Positions 54,012-64,000 of a stretch of 64,000 nt of DNA are shown piece after piece (the stretch's first letter is position 1; every line of letters starts with the position of its first letter). A program made the position numbers and the translations under genes. The stretch is taken from the NCBI GenBank assembly GCA_030522415.1, contig CM060109.1, forward strand, positions 24,155,301 to 24,219,300, read 5' to 3'. The notes below the pieces were generated by a model, which worked only from the letters and a program-made list of their open reading frames with translations, was not told the DNA's origin and searched no databases. The DNA is from Channallabes apus (lineage: Eukaryota; Chordata; Actinopteri; Siluriformes; Clariidae).

Positions 54012-54170
54012 GAATGTGATTTGTGAGGTACACAAGTGCACTGTTTTAACAAGTGGTAGAAACACATCAAACCTTTTCTATCATCTGAAATCCAAGCATC
54101 CAATCGAATATGGCCAAAGTAAAAAAATGCGGCAAACCTCAGCAATTCACAGTTTAAATAAAATTACATA
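54012..54170 (+). pseudogene. BED-type zinc finger remnant
   Basis: In one frame: NVICEVHKCTVLTSGRNTSN then LFYHLKSKHPIEYGQ, the Cys-Cys-His-His pattern of the ZBED family of hAT-derived proteins, with the first CxxC partly eroded (CEVHKC). No start codon in frame; the upstream frame at 53,874 (MEEDAATAVSLL) may be its N terminus with a frameshift. Confidence 0.65.
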
Positions 54171-54367
54171 AAAAAATTAAATTATGTAAAACAATTTCTT
54201 TGTGTTTTCATTTGTATTTATGCATTTTCAGATACAAATCGCTATATTGTGATATATATATCGTTATTGAGTTAGAAAATCGCTTCTACCGTGATAGAAG
54301 ATTTTGGTTATATCGCCCACCCCTAATGAATCTTCAGCTTGGATTCATGGTGGGGATGGTGGGGGCA

Positions 54368-54630
54368 GAAGAGAGACCCGTGTGTGTTTTGTGTCTTAAA
54401 CTGCTGGCAGCAGACCGCATGAGACCCAACAAATTAGGAAGACACTTAGAGACAACACACTCCAGTCACGTTAATAAACCACTCGACGTCTTTGAAAGAA
54501 AGCTGGCAGAATACAGACAGCAGGATAATCGCATGGTAAAATCTGAATCAGTGGACAGCAAAGCACAAATGGCTTCATTCAAAGTTGCATACAGAATTGG
54601 CCAGTGCAAAAAAACTACAAACGATTGTTG
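54368..54630 (+). pseudogene. hAT transposase N-terminal remnant
   Basis: ERPVCVLCLKLLAADRMRPN, KLGRHLETTHSSHVNKPLDV and FERKLAEYRQQ match the BED/ZMYM-like start of Charlie-type hAT transposases. The frame stops after MASFKVAYRIGQCKK; the rest is deleted. A TATATCGCCCACCCCTAA block just before it (ending about 54,326) looks like the end of another inserted element. Confidence 0.7.
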
Positions 54631-55137
54631 AGCAGCTAATAAACATGGGGTCAATTATGCAAAGATAAGTGACAACGTAAGCCTTGTAACAATTGCACGT
54701 GTATTTTATCTTTTTTTAACTTGGTGCTGTTTGATCGTATTGGTTTAGGAATTGATATTTCAATAAACAGTAAACTTGGCCTATTTCGTTATTATTTTGT
54801 TCACAAGTGGGGCTTGAAAATTCGCTCACCCCCTTAAGTGGGGAATGACAGAAAAAGTTTGAGAACCACTGCTCTAGACTGTCTCCTCATCCTCCTTAGG
54901 CAGGTAAAAACAATTGTTGGTAGAATTGTTTTTTGGGACCTGTTGCAAAATTGAGATGGAACAGACAACAAAGTTTTGTTCCTGTTTTCTTAAGTAGGTT
55001 AATACGGACTCCTAGGCATTCAGTACCCCATGCTCCCAACAGTCCTGACTCACCTCAGTGCTAATGTTCAAGCAGGACAAATTTCAGCAAGACTGATTTT
55101 TACTATTAATGGTGAAATGGCAGAATGAAGATGTTTA

Positions 55138-56841
55138 AGGGGCATTCAAGACAAATCTGGAATTTGGACTGTGCAAAATAACGAAACACACCTTTATTTC
55201 TCTGTATAAAATTCCCTGCTACACTAATGCACTCATCCCAGCATTTCACTAATGCTTTAATACCATCAAGTAGAAAGTTTTGTCTGTCAGAGCCATGATA
55301 GGACTGCATGCTTCATGTCTGAAACGCTGGCATCCCAGGATGGATTACTGTGAGATCAGGACTGTACGGGGCAGGGCTTGACATTGGCACCCGCCCACCC
55401 GCCAAATGCGGGTAAAATTCGGCTGTAATAACTTTAGTCTCACTAGCCACTTTGGCGGGTAGTTTATTCTTTGGTATTGTAACGTCCTTCGTTATCACAT
55501 AGACAAACGGAGTTGTTAGCGAATGTGCGGTTTACTTTTTTTTTTCTTGTTTGGTCAAGCGCATGCCCAGTGACAGATTACACATGCTTAGTTACCTCGT
55601 CCCACTCGACGTGCTTACGTCAGAGTCAGGATGCTGAACAGAAAACTTGGAATAGAACTACATGCAAACACTACTGGTACGACAATATATTTTTGTTGTA
55701 GTTTTCTCTAAAGTCATCCGATATAAAAAACGTTTACATTGCAACGTAATATTACGCGCATAAAACGCGCATGAATGTAATGAGGACATCTCTCTCTACA
55801 CATGTTCACGCATGCATTGCGCGCACACTTTTACTTCCTGTTTGGTGTGTGTGTACATTTGGCCCTTTCGCATAGGTTATTTACTGATTATATATATATA
55901 TATATATATATAAAATGTAATCACTATTAAAATCTATTTAGATTTAATGTTGAATGATAGAAAATTCATCAATTGATTGAATTACATTACACTATATAGC
56001 GTCAACACAACAAGATAGACCAGAGTCCATTGTCCTAACTCAGAATTCTGATATAATAATACATAATGAATAATAATACCTGATAATAGTACACAACACA
56101 CTAAAATGATAAATGTTCTGAGTTGCTGTATTTTTAATATCAGAATGAGTTCAGTTGTACTGAATCTGTTATTTTTCAATTTCATGTGGTAAGAGGCTTG
56201 AACTTAAGTTCAATAAGCAGAATATACTGTTCATGTTTGCATGTTTTTATATTGGGAGCTATCTTAACAGTACTGAATACTTGACTACTACTATAGTAAT
56301 ACAGTGTATGCTGTCATTTATAAGTAAATCTAGATATAACAAACATTAACGTATCATGGTGAAGGAGAAACTGTGATTTTCTGGTGAGAAAATTGTGGCT
56401 AGTAAAAAGACTGAATGGCGAGTGACTCCGGAAATCCACTAGCCACATTGGCCAGTGAGCAAAAAAGTTAATGTCAAACCCTAGTACGGGGGATATGGCA
56501 ATAAATCCCAGTCGAGTTCCTGTAATGTGCAAGTGATGTTCATAAATGATTGTGTATACTGGGCCCATAGACAGAATCTCTTCCGCAAGTTGGCGACAAG
56601 ATGTCGTATGATTTTCGAGGATCAGGCGTTCCACTTGCTGATTGTTCATGTGAACGGCTGCAGTGGGTCCGAGGCACCACTGATGACTGATATCTTCATA
56701 TCGTTCTTTAAAATGTTTGCACCATTCAAATGTTTTGCTGTCACTAAGAATCTCTGTACTGTGCTTTGAGTCTTCTGTCAATGTTACCTTCATTCATAAG
56801 AAATTTCATCACAAGCGCAGGTTTGACTTGAACACCCCTTG
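55138..56841 (-). mobile_element. mariner-type transposon remnant, internally deleted and split by a hAT
   Basis: The ends AGGGGCATTCAAGACAAATC (left) and, on the minus strand, CAAGGGGTGTTCAAGTCAAA (right) are inverted and flanked by TA. Minus-strand frames keep the N-terminal helix-turn-helix (FEWCKHFKERYED ... QLAEEILSMGPVYTIIYEHH, 56,793-56,525) and then, after an internal deletion, WDLLPYPPY-SPDLT and the C-terminal LLDGIKALVKCWDECISVAG. The middle of the catalytic domain is gone. Confidence 0.8.
55372..56483. mobile_element. hAT-like element, 1,112 bp, 8-bp duplication GTACGGGG
   Basis: The ends CAGGGCTTGACATT and TAGGGTTTGACATT are inverted, with a perfect duplication GTACGGGG (55,364-55,371; 56,484-56,491). 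No transposase of its own; (TA)n near 55,890. It lies exactly inside the codons for PYSPDL of the mariner remnant. Confidence 0.93.
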
Positions 56842-56849
56842 TAGAAGTG

Positions 56850-58330
56850 CATAGTGGAAATCAAGAAACCATGCTGTTGCTTAAAAACTCATGGGCTTTT
56901 GCTGGGTTACTGCCAGACTTGATGATTCGGCTGTGCCACTCTTGGAAATTTTGACAAAAGTAGCTTTTTTGCAAAGTGGTCCATCTCCCTGTAGGCTCAG
57001 TACTGACAGACATACAACAAGACCTGGACTTAACAAAAGTAGACCATTAAAGTGGATTAATGCTGTAATCTGAAGAGTGTTACACATCCCTTTAATCAAA
57101 TACACTGGCATTTTGGGCACTGTTGAGGCTCTATTTCCCACACTCTACCACGTGTTTAAGTAGTCACCTGTCACGGGGTCCACAGGCAGGGTTATGGGTG
57201 TTTTAGAGATATGTGCATAAAATAATTTCATTTGAATATATTTTTTGTCTAAAATCCTGAAAAATGCTACATACTGTATTTTCATGTGACCTCTGTTTAT
57301 CTTGCGCACTGTAATGTATGAAATATTTATTAGCTTCCAAATGGTCTGTAACCTTGAAGCAAACAGATCTGCTTCTATTTTGATTGTATAAAAGCTCAGA
57401 TTTGTATTTCACTGTCAGTTGTGTATCAGTTGGCTTTGCATTGCTCATAAACACCACCAACTAAGGTGTATAAGGCTGTCAGGAGCTGATTATTATCATT
57501 ATGTACCCATCACCACTAAGAAAAATTTCTTCATTCTGTTATTGTTCACTTGTGACTGAAGTTTAGGGCAAGCAGCACAGTGACTATGTGCCATGTAAAT
57601 TAAGCAAATAAAAAAAACTCTACATTTTCTTTTTCATTGAGCAACATTTTGTCACTCCTGAAAATTTGGGAAAAATCCCCATGACTTGATTTGCAAGAAA
57701 GGTCCCGGTTTGGTCTAACATTGAAGATACCATAGATTATTTCTTTTATAACTGAATTTGTATGAAGTTGAAGGAAAACAATGGCAAAAAACTACTAAAA
57801 GTAGCTTTCCTATGACATCACATGCCTTATTCACCTACAAATTAAGTATGCATTAGCTAGGAAATGTTAAAATGCCACTACCTTTATCAAGTCCATTATC
57901 AAGTCACCTAGCACTCTATGAATTGTACCAAGCTGTTGACATTGACACTCCTTGGAACGTTCTGAACTCTAACAAAGACCCTTCAAGTTTATACATTATC
58001 AACATTGTGCTGATTTGCAATAGTTCATGAATGTGAGAAAGCTTCAAATCAGTATTTGATTTCAAATTCTGGTTGGATGACTGTCAACAGTGTGCTAAAT
58101 TTTCTAAAATGCAAGATATATAGATAAATTCATTTTCTTGAACATACAATATTACATGGGTTTTGGAACTTTAACTTGCTGATTGTAGAATAAGTACACT
58201 TATTCACCATATGTAAAGCTATAACATAATGATATGTAGTGTGTTTATATATATATTTAGCATTGTGGCCAAATATAAACCATATTCACAGTTCACAACC
58301 CATCAAACCTTAAGGCAAATGTAAAAGACT
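56850..58330. other. intergenic, nothing recognised
   Basis: AT-rich; no credible exon or repeat. Confidence 0.5.
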
Positions 58331-58334
58331 ACAT

Positions 58335-58560
58335 CTGGTTCATATCTTCTCAGCCTGACCAGGAATCCGAGACTACAATGGGCACAGACTCACTGAAATC
58401 AGACAGTTAAAGGTGGTAAAAAGACCAGGTGATGTTTTCACTGTGTTCAATTTCCTGTTTTGGTGATGTTCTGCTCACTGCAGCCTTAGATTCATGTTCT
58501 TGGCCGGCAGGAATGATACAAGAGTTTGCTACTGTATCCCATCCTCCATAAATTTGCACT
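58335..58560 (+). mobile_element. Tc1-like transposon fragment (tentative)
   Basis: The block GAGACTACAATGGGCACAGA followed by CTCACTGAAATCAGACAGTT resembles the middle of a common fish Tc1-like transposase. No ends or frame. Confidence 0.4.
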
Positions 58561-59091
58561 CTGAGATACAGTACTTTTCTGTTCATCATGTTTGTAGAGA
58601 GTGGTTATATGAGTAACCGTATCCTTTCTGTCAGTTTGGCCATTTTCCCTTGACCTTTCTCTTCTGTCTGTAAAACCTTCACTCACTATTTTTTTGCACC
58701 ATTCTGTATAAAAACCTAAAATGTTGTGCAAGAGATCAAACAAAAAATAAAACCATGTGCAGCATAATACATAACGGTAAAAACTTAAGTTAATGTTCAT
58801 ATTAAAAAAATTTGAAATATATTGGGAAATTAGCATTGTACCTTACATTACCACTAATTATTCACAAAGTCTTCTAACTGATTTAACAAATAATAATTAG
58901 CCAGTTTTATAGTCAAATTATAAACAACTATATTTATTTAAAAAAAAGAGAATTGCTAAAATGAATGAAAGGTTGCTTCTTGAAAGTTTGATTCCTGCAA
59001 AAAATGCTATAATTGGTAGACCACCTGCTGCATTTGTTAACAACCAGACTGATACCATTATTAATTTTCAGCTTATAGAGTTATGCCCCCT

Positions 59092-59370
59092 GTTATGGTG
59101 GCGTAGTGGTTAGCACTGCAGCCTTGCACCTACAGGGTCAATAGTTGGAGTCCCACCTTGGTCTGTGTGCATGGAGTTAGCATGTTCTCGCCATGTTTGG
59201 TGGGTTTTCTCCAGGCACTCTGGTTTCCTCACACAATCTAAAGATTTGCATAATAGGTTAATTGGTGTTCACGAATTGCCTGTTGTAGGATTGTGCCCTA
59301 AGTCTCCTTGGATAGGCTCCAGGCCCCCACGACCCTGTACAAGATAAGCAGTACAGAATGAATGAATGAA
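59092..59370 (+). mobile_element. DANA/Mermaid-like SINE (plus, internal deletion)
   Basis: Head GGTGGCGTAGTGGTTAGCAC and tail with (ATGA)n are present; the part between the GAATTGCC block and TTGTGCCCTAAGTCTCC is missing. Confidence 0.85.
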
Positions 59371-59379
59371 AGAGTATGC

Positions 59380-60000
59380 CCTGTGATATAACAAACAGAA
59401 GCATTTAGCTTTTTCTCACTCTACTAACATAAATTAATCTTTTAATGAGGACCACTTGTCATCAAATCCTGCCTAAATTAATGACCATGAAGTTAGCCAC
59501 TTACTGTAAGCAGAAAGGTCATTTGTGCATGTATTGTAGTGACAGTAACTAGCCTAGTAAATAGGATTGTGACAGGATAACATGGTGATGCAGCATTGCT
59601 GCCACACAGCTGTTTGATTCTGAACTTGAGTTCATGTTGGTGCAAAGTTTTGCGCATTCTCTCTGCGTATTTCAGTTGTGTAACTGATAAACCGCTCCAG
59701 TCATTCCTGGATAGGCTTTGGATGGGCAGGATGAAGCAGTCAACTTGAGGTAAATGAATAACTAAAGTCTAAAGATTGTGACTGCTCTTTTCTACTTAGG
59801 AACCACAGGCCTGCTACTGCAGTCTTCATCTGCAGCCGGTGTAACAAACACAGATGGCAAGGCATCTGCTGTGAAACTGCAATATTACTGCACGTGGAGA
59901 GAAACCAATCCTCTCATGCACCAAACCTGCATCAGACTGTGTCTAACAGCTTAGCAGCAGCAGGGCTGGGACTGTAGTACAGCCTACATCTCTCACGGTT
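59380..60000. other. intergenic upstream of the CpG-rich promoter, nothing recognised
   Basis: No gene or named repeat. Confidence 0.5.
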
Positions 60001-61050
60001 GAAACGGTGCACGAGCCACGTGTTTACGTAACGCAAAAGCAAGACAGTCTTTCACTTGGACCCCTCCCCCTTCTCCCCCCTCCTCCTCCTCATCACCACC
60101 ATCATCATCGTCATCTCTCTCTCCCTCTCTCTCCCTCTCTCTCTCTCTCTCTGTGTCTCACACACGCAAACACACAGGGAGTCGAGGCGAAGTGAAACGC
60201 GACATTTTTTTGCGAACGCGATACTTTTTTTTCTAGGAAGGCAGAAAGGTTCAAGGATGGACGAGTGAAAGGACGCCAAGGAGAAAAGACAGCAGTTGAA
60301 CCAGTAAAAAACAAAACAGAAAAAAACAGACAAACAAATAAATAAACAAACAAACAAACAAACAAAAAGAGCAGCTTAAGCATCAGGACGCACAGACCCT
60401 CCTGCGCGCAGGGGAAGATGCAGAGCGGAGAATAACCGCTGGAACATCTGGATGCAGCAGGACTTTCCCTGAGGAAGGAGGAGAGGAGAGAGCGCGCGCG
60501 TGAGTCGGAGGTGTCTGCGCTTCTGAGGCAGGACTCGTGTCTTCCTGGCTTTTTGGATGCTGTGCAGATCCACCCTTGCTGTTCCTCCGCCGCGCGGTGC
60601 TCGAACGCCAGGCGAACGGCTTTCCGCAGCGCGCAGCTCCGCCGCGTCTCGCCGCCGCCGTCTCCCTCCTCGCGCCACTTCTCCCCCGCTCGCGCAACAC
60701 ATGCGATTTCCAGAGTCGCGTTTGCACACGGACTGTGCGTGGCGGCGCCCTTTGATGCTGAGAAGACCGCTGCCTTGTCGCGCGAGCCCCACGGCGGCTG
60801 TTTTACCACGTGAATGAAGACGCCGGAGCCGCGGCGGACACCGAGCTGTTTTCCTATGCTCCGTCCCGGAGAGCGCATCGCGTCGTCTTACTGTCCCTCT
60901 CATTCTCCTTCTTTTTCTTCTTCCTATCACTATCATTCTCATTATTCTTATTCTTTTTCTTCTTATTATTATTATGCAAATGAAATAAGGAGCTCTCCTT
61001 CATCAGGGTGTCTCTAAAAAGCTGCTGGATCTCACTCCTCGCCCAAATCA
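60000..61050 (+). promoter_or_regulatory. CpG-rich promoter and 5'UTR of the gene starting at 61,051
   Basis: GC- and CpG-rich from about 60,170 to 60,900 in an otherwise AT-rich region, with CT-rich runs at 60,060-60,150 and GC boxes. ORFs on the minus strand here are by-products of composition. Several upstream ATGs lie before the coding start, as often seen in long 5'UTRs of regulatory genes. The start of transcription is not determined. Confidence 0.6.
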
Positions 61051-61141
61051 ATGTGGTTTCTTTGGAACATTTTCAGCAAAGGAACGCATATGCTGCAGTG
61101 TCTTTGTGGCAAGAGTCTCAAGAAGAACAAGAACCCAAGTG
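61051..61141 (+). CDS. first coding exon of an unidentified gene (continues right)
   Basis: The ATG at 61,051 opens MWFLWNIFSKGTHMLQCLCG then KSLKKNKNPS and the exon ends at a strong donor (G/GTAAGCA), phase 1. A second ATG at 61,090 (MLQCLCGKSLKKNKNPS) is an alternative start. The basic, Cys-containing N terminus could be lipid-anchored or membrane-associated, but this is inference. I do not recognise the protein. Position downstream of a CpG island supports a real first exon. Confidence 0.65.
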
Positions 61142-63254
61142 GTAAGCAAGCGGGCTGTGCATGCACACACACACACGTACACGCACGCATACACACATCC
61201 GCAATCACGCATATTCTGTGCAATAAGTCAACGCAGAACTCGGGGCTGGAGGTGGGGAGAGAGTGTGTGAGAGTGTGTGTGTGTGTGTGGCTTGGGGATG
61301 CTTTAAAAGCTCCAGTGCAACGTGCTGCATCGTGTCCAACTTTGGAACTTAAATCTCACAGGTACTGGTAAGGTTTTGGGTTGGTGCTGAAATATCTGGT
61401 GTCATTCCAGCAATGCTGCAGCAGCAGCCCCTGCATCACTTGTCCATTAAACAGGCTGGCCTTAATGTTTCCGTGAATGCAATTGTTTGCAATGCGTGTT
61501 ATGTGCCCTTATACAGGGGGGGTGTCCAAGCCACATGTATAACATTGAGCTGCAAAGGTGCCTTTCTGATCCTAAGCTCATTTACTCATCAGAGTTTATT
61601 AAATTATTTATTTTGCAGTTTACTTTTGGTCCTGCATTAAACCAAGCCATAGTTGCTTTATCTTTTTAACACTGTGGCACAATGGCTAGGTTAAACCTAA
61701 GGTGCATTTCAACAGGCTTCCACCCCCCCCCCACCCCATCAGCACCTACTGTACAGAGCACAACATCTATACCTCAGAAGATGCGACAAGGGGCAGAAGT
61801 TAATGTGGTCGATGGATTTTTTTTACCCCCTATATGCTGCAGTATAGTGGATCACAGAGATTTTCCTTCATGCTGACACTGCAGGACGTTTATTTTGTCT
61901 ATCTTCCTTCTACCATTTAACGTCATATGTTCACATGTTTAAATCCCTAAATCCTGGCTCTTAAGGAACACCTGCCCAGCAGATTTTGTTTTCAATGCTT
62001 GAACACGCTCGTTTTAAGCCCACGAAGGCCTAATGAGCTGATGAGTTGTGCCAGGTATAAGAGATTAGGGGAAACACTGAAATGTGCAGTGCAGTGGGAC
62101 TTGAGGACATGGTACCTGGGAAACACTGGCCTAAATTTGCCCCTACATAGCCATGCAGGTAATTGAGGTAAAAGATGCCGGGTGCCAAACCTATCAGTTG
62201 CAACGTGTTCTGCCTCATGACAAAATGAGCTGCACTGCATCATCAAGTTCAGAAAGAAGCCTTATGCGTTCAGCATTTGCACTCGAAGGGTTAGCTCAGT
62301 AGAATGAGATTGCTCATATAAATAGCCTGTATTTTGTACAGGGTAATACAGTAGCTTGATGCTTTTGAGTAACACTAATGTACATGTTGCATCAGTGTTT
62401 TGGCATGCTGTTACCACACACAACAGAATCCAAATAGCAATTTTTGTTCCTAACACTTGTTTTAAGTGAAACGTGTGATTCATCACCAGATTCATATGAA
62501 ACAAAGGCTTATTGTACTATTAGGACAATAGATATTTTAATCTCTCTCCCTCTTTTGTTATAATTAGAATGAGGTACATCAACAACTCTTTGTAGAGTAA
62601 CAGCAAAACAGGACCACAAGCCACAAAGTTTGATTAGAGAAATGGGATTTGATTTGTGGTCACATCCAAAGTGACACATTCCCAGTTAAATAAAAGCATC
62701 ATGTCTGTTCTGGCAGTGATTTTAGGTGGCGTGAGGTTTTGATTAATTCGCCATGGCAATTGTGTACCTTAGCAGCCTGGTGATAATGAAGTGAGGAGAG
62801 TGTTTTGTTGTCTTGGTCGATTTAGTCTTGTTGCCTGGTCTGTACTAGAATTGTAACATGGAGCAATAATAACATGGAAGAGAGAGAACAGTAGAGAGTT
62901 AGAGAGAGAGAGAGTATGTTGGCTCTCACTGTACAGTAGACTTCACTGTTGCATAATTCTTCTTAGCTCAAAGCTTTCTTGTTGTCCTTTATGGACAGTG
63001 CCTTTTGACATGTTTTTAAAACTACACTTTCTATGAATGCCTTCTGCTCCAGCAGATGGCACTTTCAGATAGCCCCTGTGATAGAAAATGTTTTCCTGGT
63101 AGGGATAAAGTCTTGCGCTTAACAGTGCCAAAAGTACCATGGTGTGAATGATGATGCTATAGACACAGGGTAAACAGTGGTTTGTTTTTAGTTTCTATGG
63201 AATTTAGCATTATGGGATTGAAGGTATCTGCTCCACTGGGAGACGGGGTAGAAC

Positions 63255-63302
<48 letters not shown>

Positions 63303-64000
63303 ACAATGTTCCCGCTTACTCATTATGTATCAAAAGCATTGTTTAATGCTCTATCACTGTCTTTCCATCTTATTCATCTTATAGCAATACATTTTTGGGT
63401 CAGTCTGCAGTAGGGAAAATATAGTTTTGATGAGGAAATCTAATGCAAATTTTTTTTTCACACATATATTCTGACCACAAAATCACCTAATCCAGTTAAA
63501 TGTTATCAACTACATTCTCTAAGCAAATATCTGTGTATCTATTTGGTGAGCAATAGAGGCATTTTTTCCTGGTCTTTTACTGTATATGTATGAATGGCTG
63601 AAGACACAATTTTTTTAGAAGGTATAATATTTGTAAATACTGAAAACAAAAATATTTCGAAAAATATTAGAACTTTAGTACCCTGGTTTATAACACTGTA
63701 TGTCACTTAGTTAACTCTAGATGTAACATAAATTACAGGGTAGGAACATGCACTCATTCCCTGATTATGTAAAATCATATCATAAAAACTATGCTAGATT
63801 GAAATGTTGAAATGTTTGAATGAATGTTGTGGCATTAATATATTATATATTAAAATAATTTGCAGTAAACCACGTTTGTACCTAGCATATGTTTTGTGTA
63901 ATATACCTTATGTTTAAAATTAATGAAGGACTGTATGCTCACACTGTTCATTATAAATCAAATGTGATTCATTATTTTATAACACTGATCAGCTATAACA
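61142..64000 (+). other. first intron of the unidentified gene
   Basis: No further exon recognised. It contains (GT)n at 61,275-61,289 and about 21 GT units at 63,258-63,299; AT-rich to the window end. Confidence 0.5.

Larger units (their letters stand above)
53218..54871 (+). mobile_element. hAT transposon (Charlie-like) with perfect 8-bp target duplication
   Basis: The end CAGTGGTTCTCAAACTGTGG is inverted at the right (AGTTTGAGAACCACTG). The duplication CTCTAGAC lies at 53,210-53,217 and 54,872-54,879. 1,654 bp. Inside are two zinc-finger remnants, at about 54,012-54,110 and 54,368-54,480, but no catalytic core. Class assignment is firm on ends plus 8-bp duplication. Confidence 0.93.

Noticed and set aside
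60111..60942. 255- and 188-codon minus-strand ORFs
   Set aside because: They lie antisense to the CpG-rich leader; Arg/Ala-rich low-complexity products reflect GC composition, not a gene.

Overview
The window is nuclear DNA of a ray-finned fish. It holds intron-rich genes with consensus GT-AG splice sites, abundant (CA)n, (TA)n and (GA)n microsatellites, DANA/Mermaid-type tRNA-derived SINEs, and many Tc1/mariner and hAT DNA transposons. A catfish-like teleost would fit the repeat load, but the species cannot be fixed from sequence alone.

Layout. (1) 475-24,234, minus strand: 31 coding exons of PIKFYVE, the FYVE-finger phosphoinositide 5-kinase. They run from the start codon through the FYVE, DEP, Cpn60/TCP1-like and conserved cysteine-rich regions, and leave the window just before the kinase domain. 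All 31 junctions keep phase (5,117 coding nt, about 1,706 residues). The promoter and 5' untranslated exons probably lie at about 27.4-28.6 kb. (2) 31,960-33,792, minus strand: a compact five-exon gene for a 181-residue CFAP97-domain protein (CFAP97D2-like), an axonemal/ciliary family. It is nearly invisible to ORF finding because its exons are short. (3) 34-60 kb: a gene desert built mostly from nested transposons: two almost identical 1,615-bp Tc1 elements (the other lies in a PIKFYVE intron), a THAP-domain element with inverted ends, a hAT with a perfect 8-bp target duplication, a mariner remnant split by another hAT, a composite hAT-like element carrying a 22-unit minisatellite and a 117-bp-arm inverted repeat, and several SINEs. 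(4) About 60.0-61.14 kb, plus strand: a CpG-rich promoter/5'UTR and first coding exon (61,051-61,141) of an unidentified gene that continues to the right.

Main points for follow-up. PIKFYVE has two candidate in-frame microexons (27 nt and 12 nt) with (UG)n tracts in their flanking introns, and a 91-nt intron hidden inside an apparently continuous long ORF. The two full-length Tc1 transposases are each stopped by one different nonsense codon. The CFAP97-domain gene and the THAP element appear only when exons and inverted ends are assembled by eye. No CRISPR, rRNA or free-standing tRNA gene was seen, and no convincing wholly new system. All calls rest on reading the sequence and on family knowledge; no search or alignment was run.
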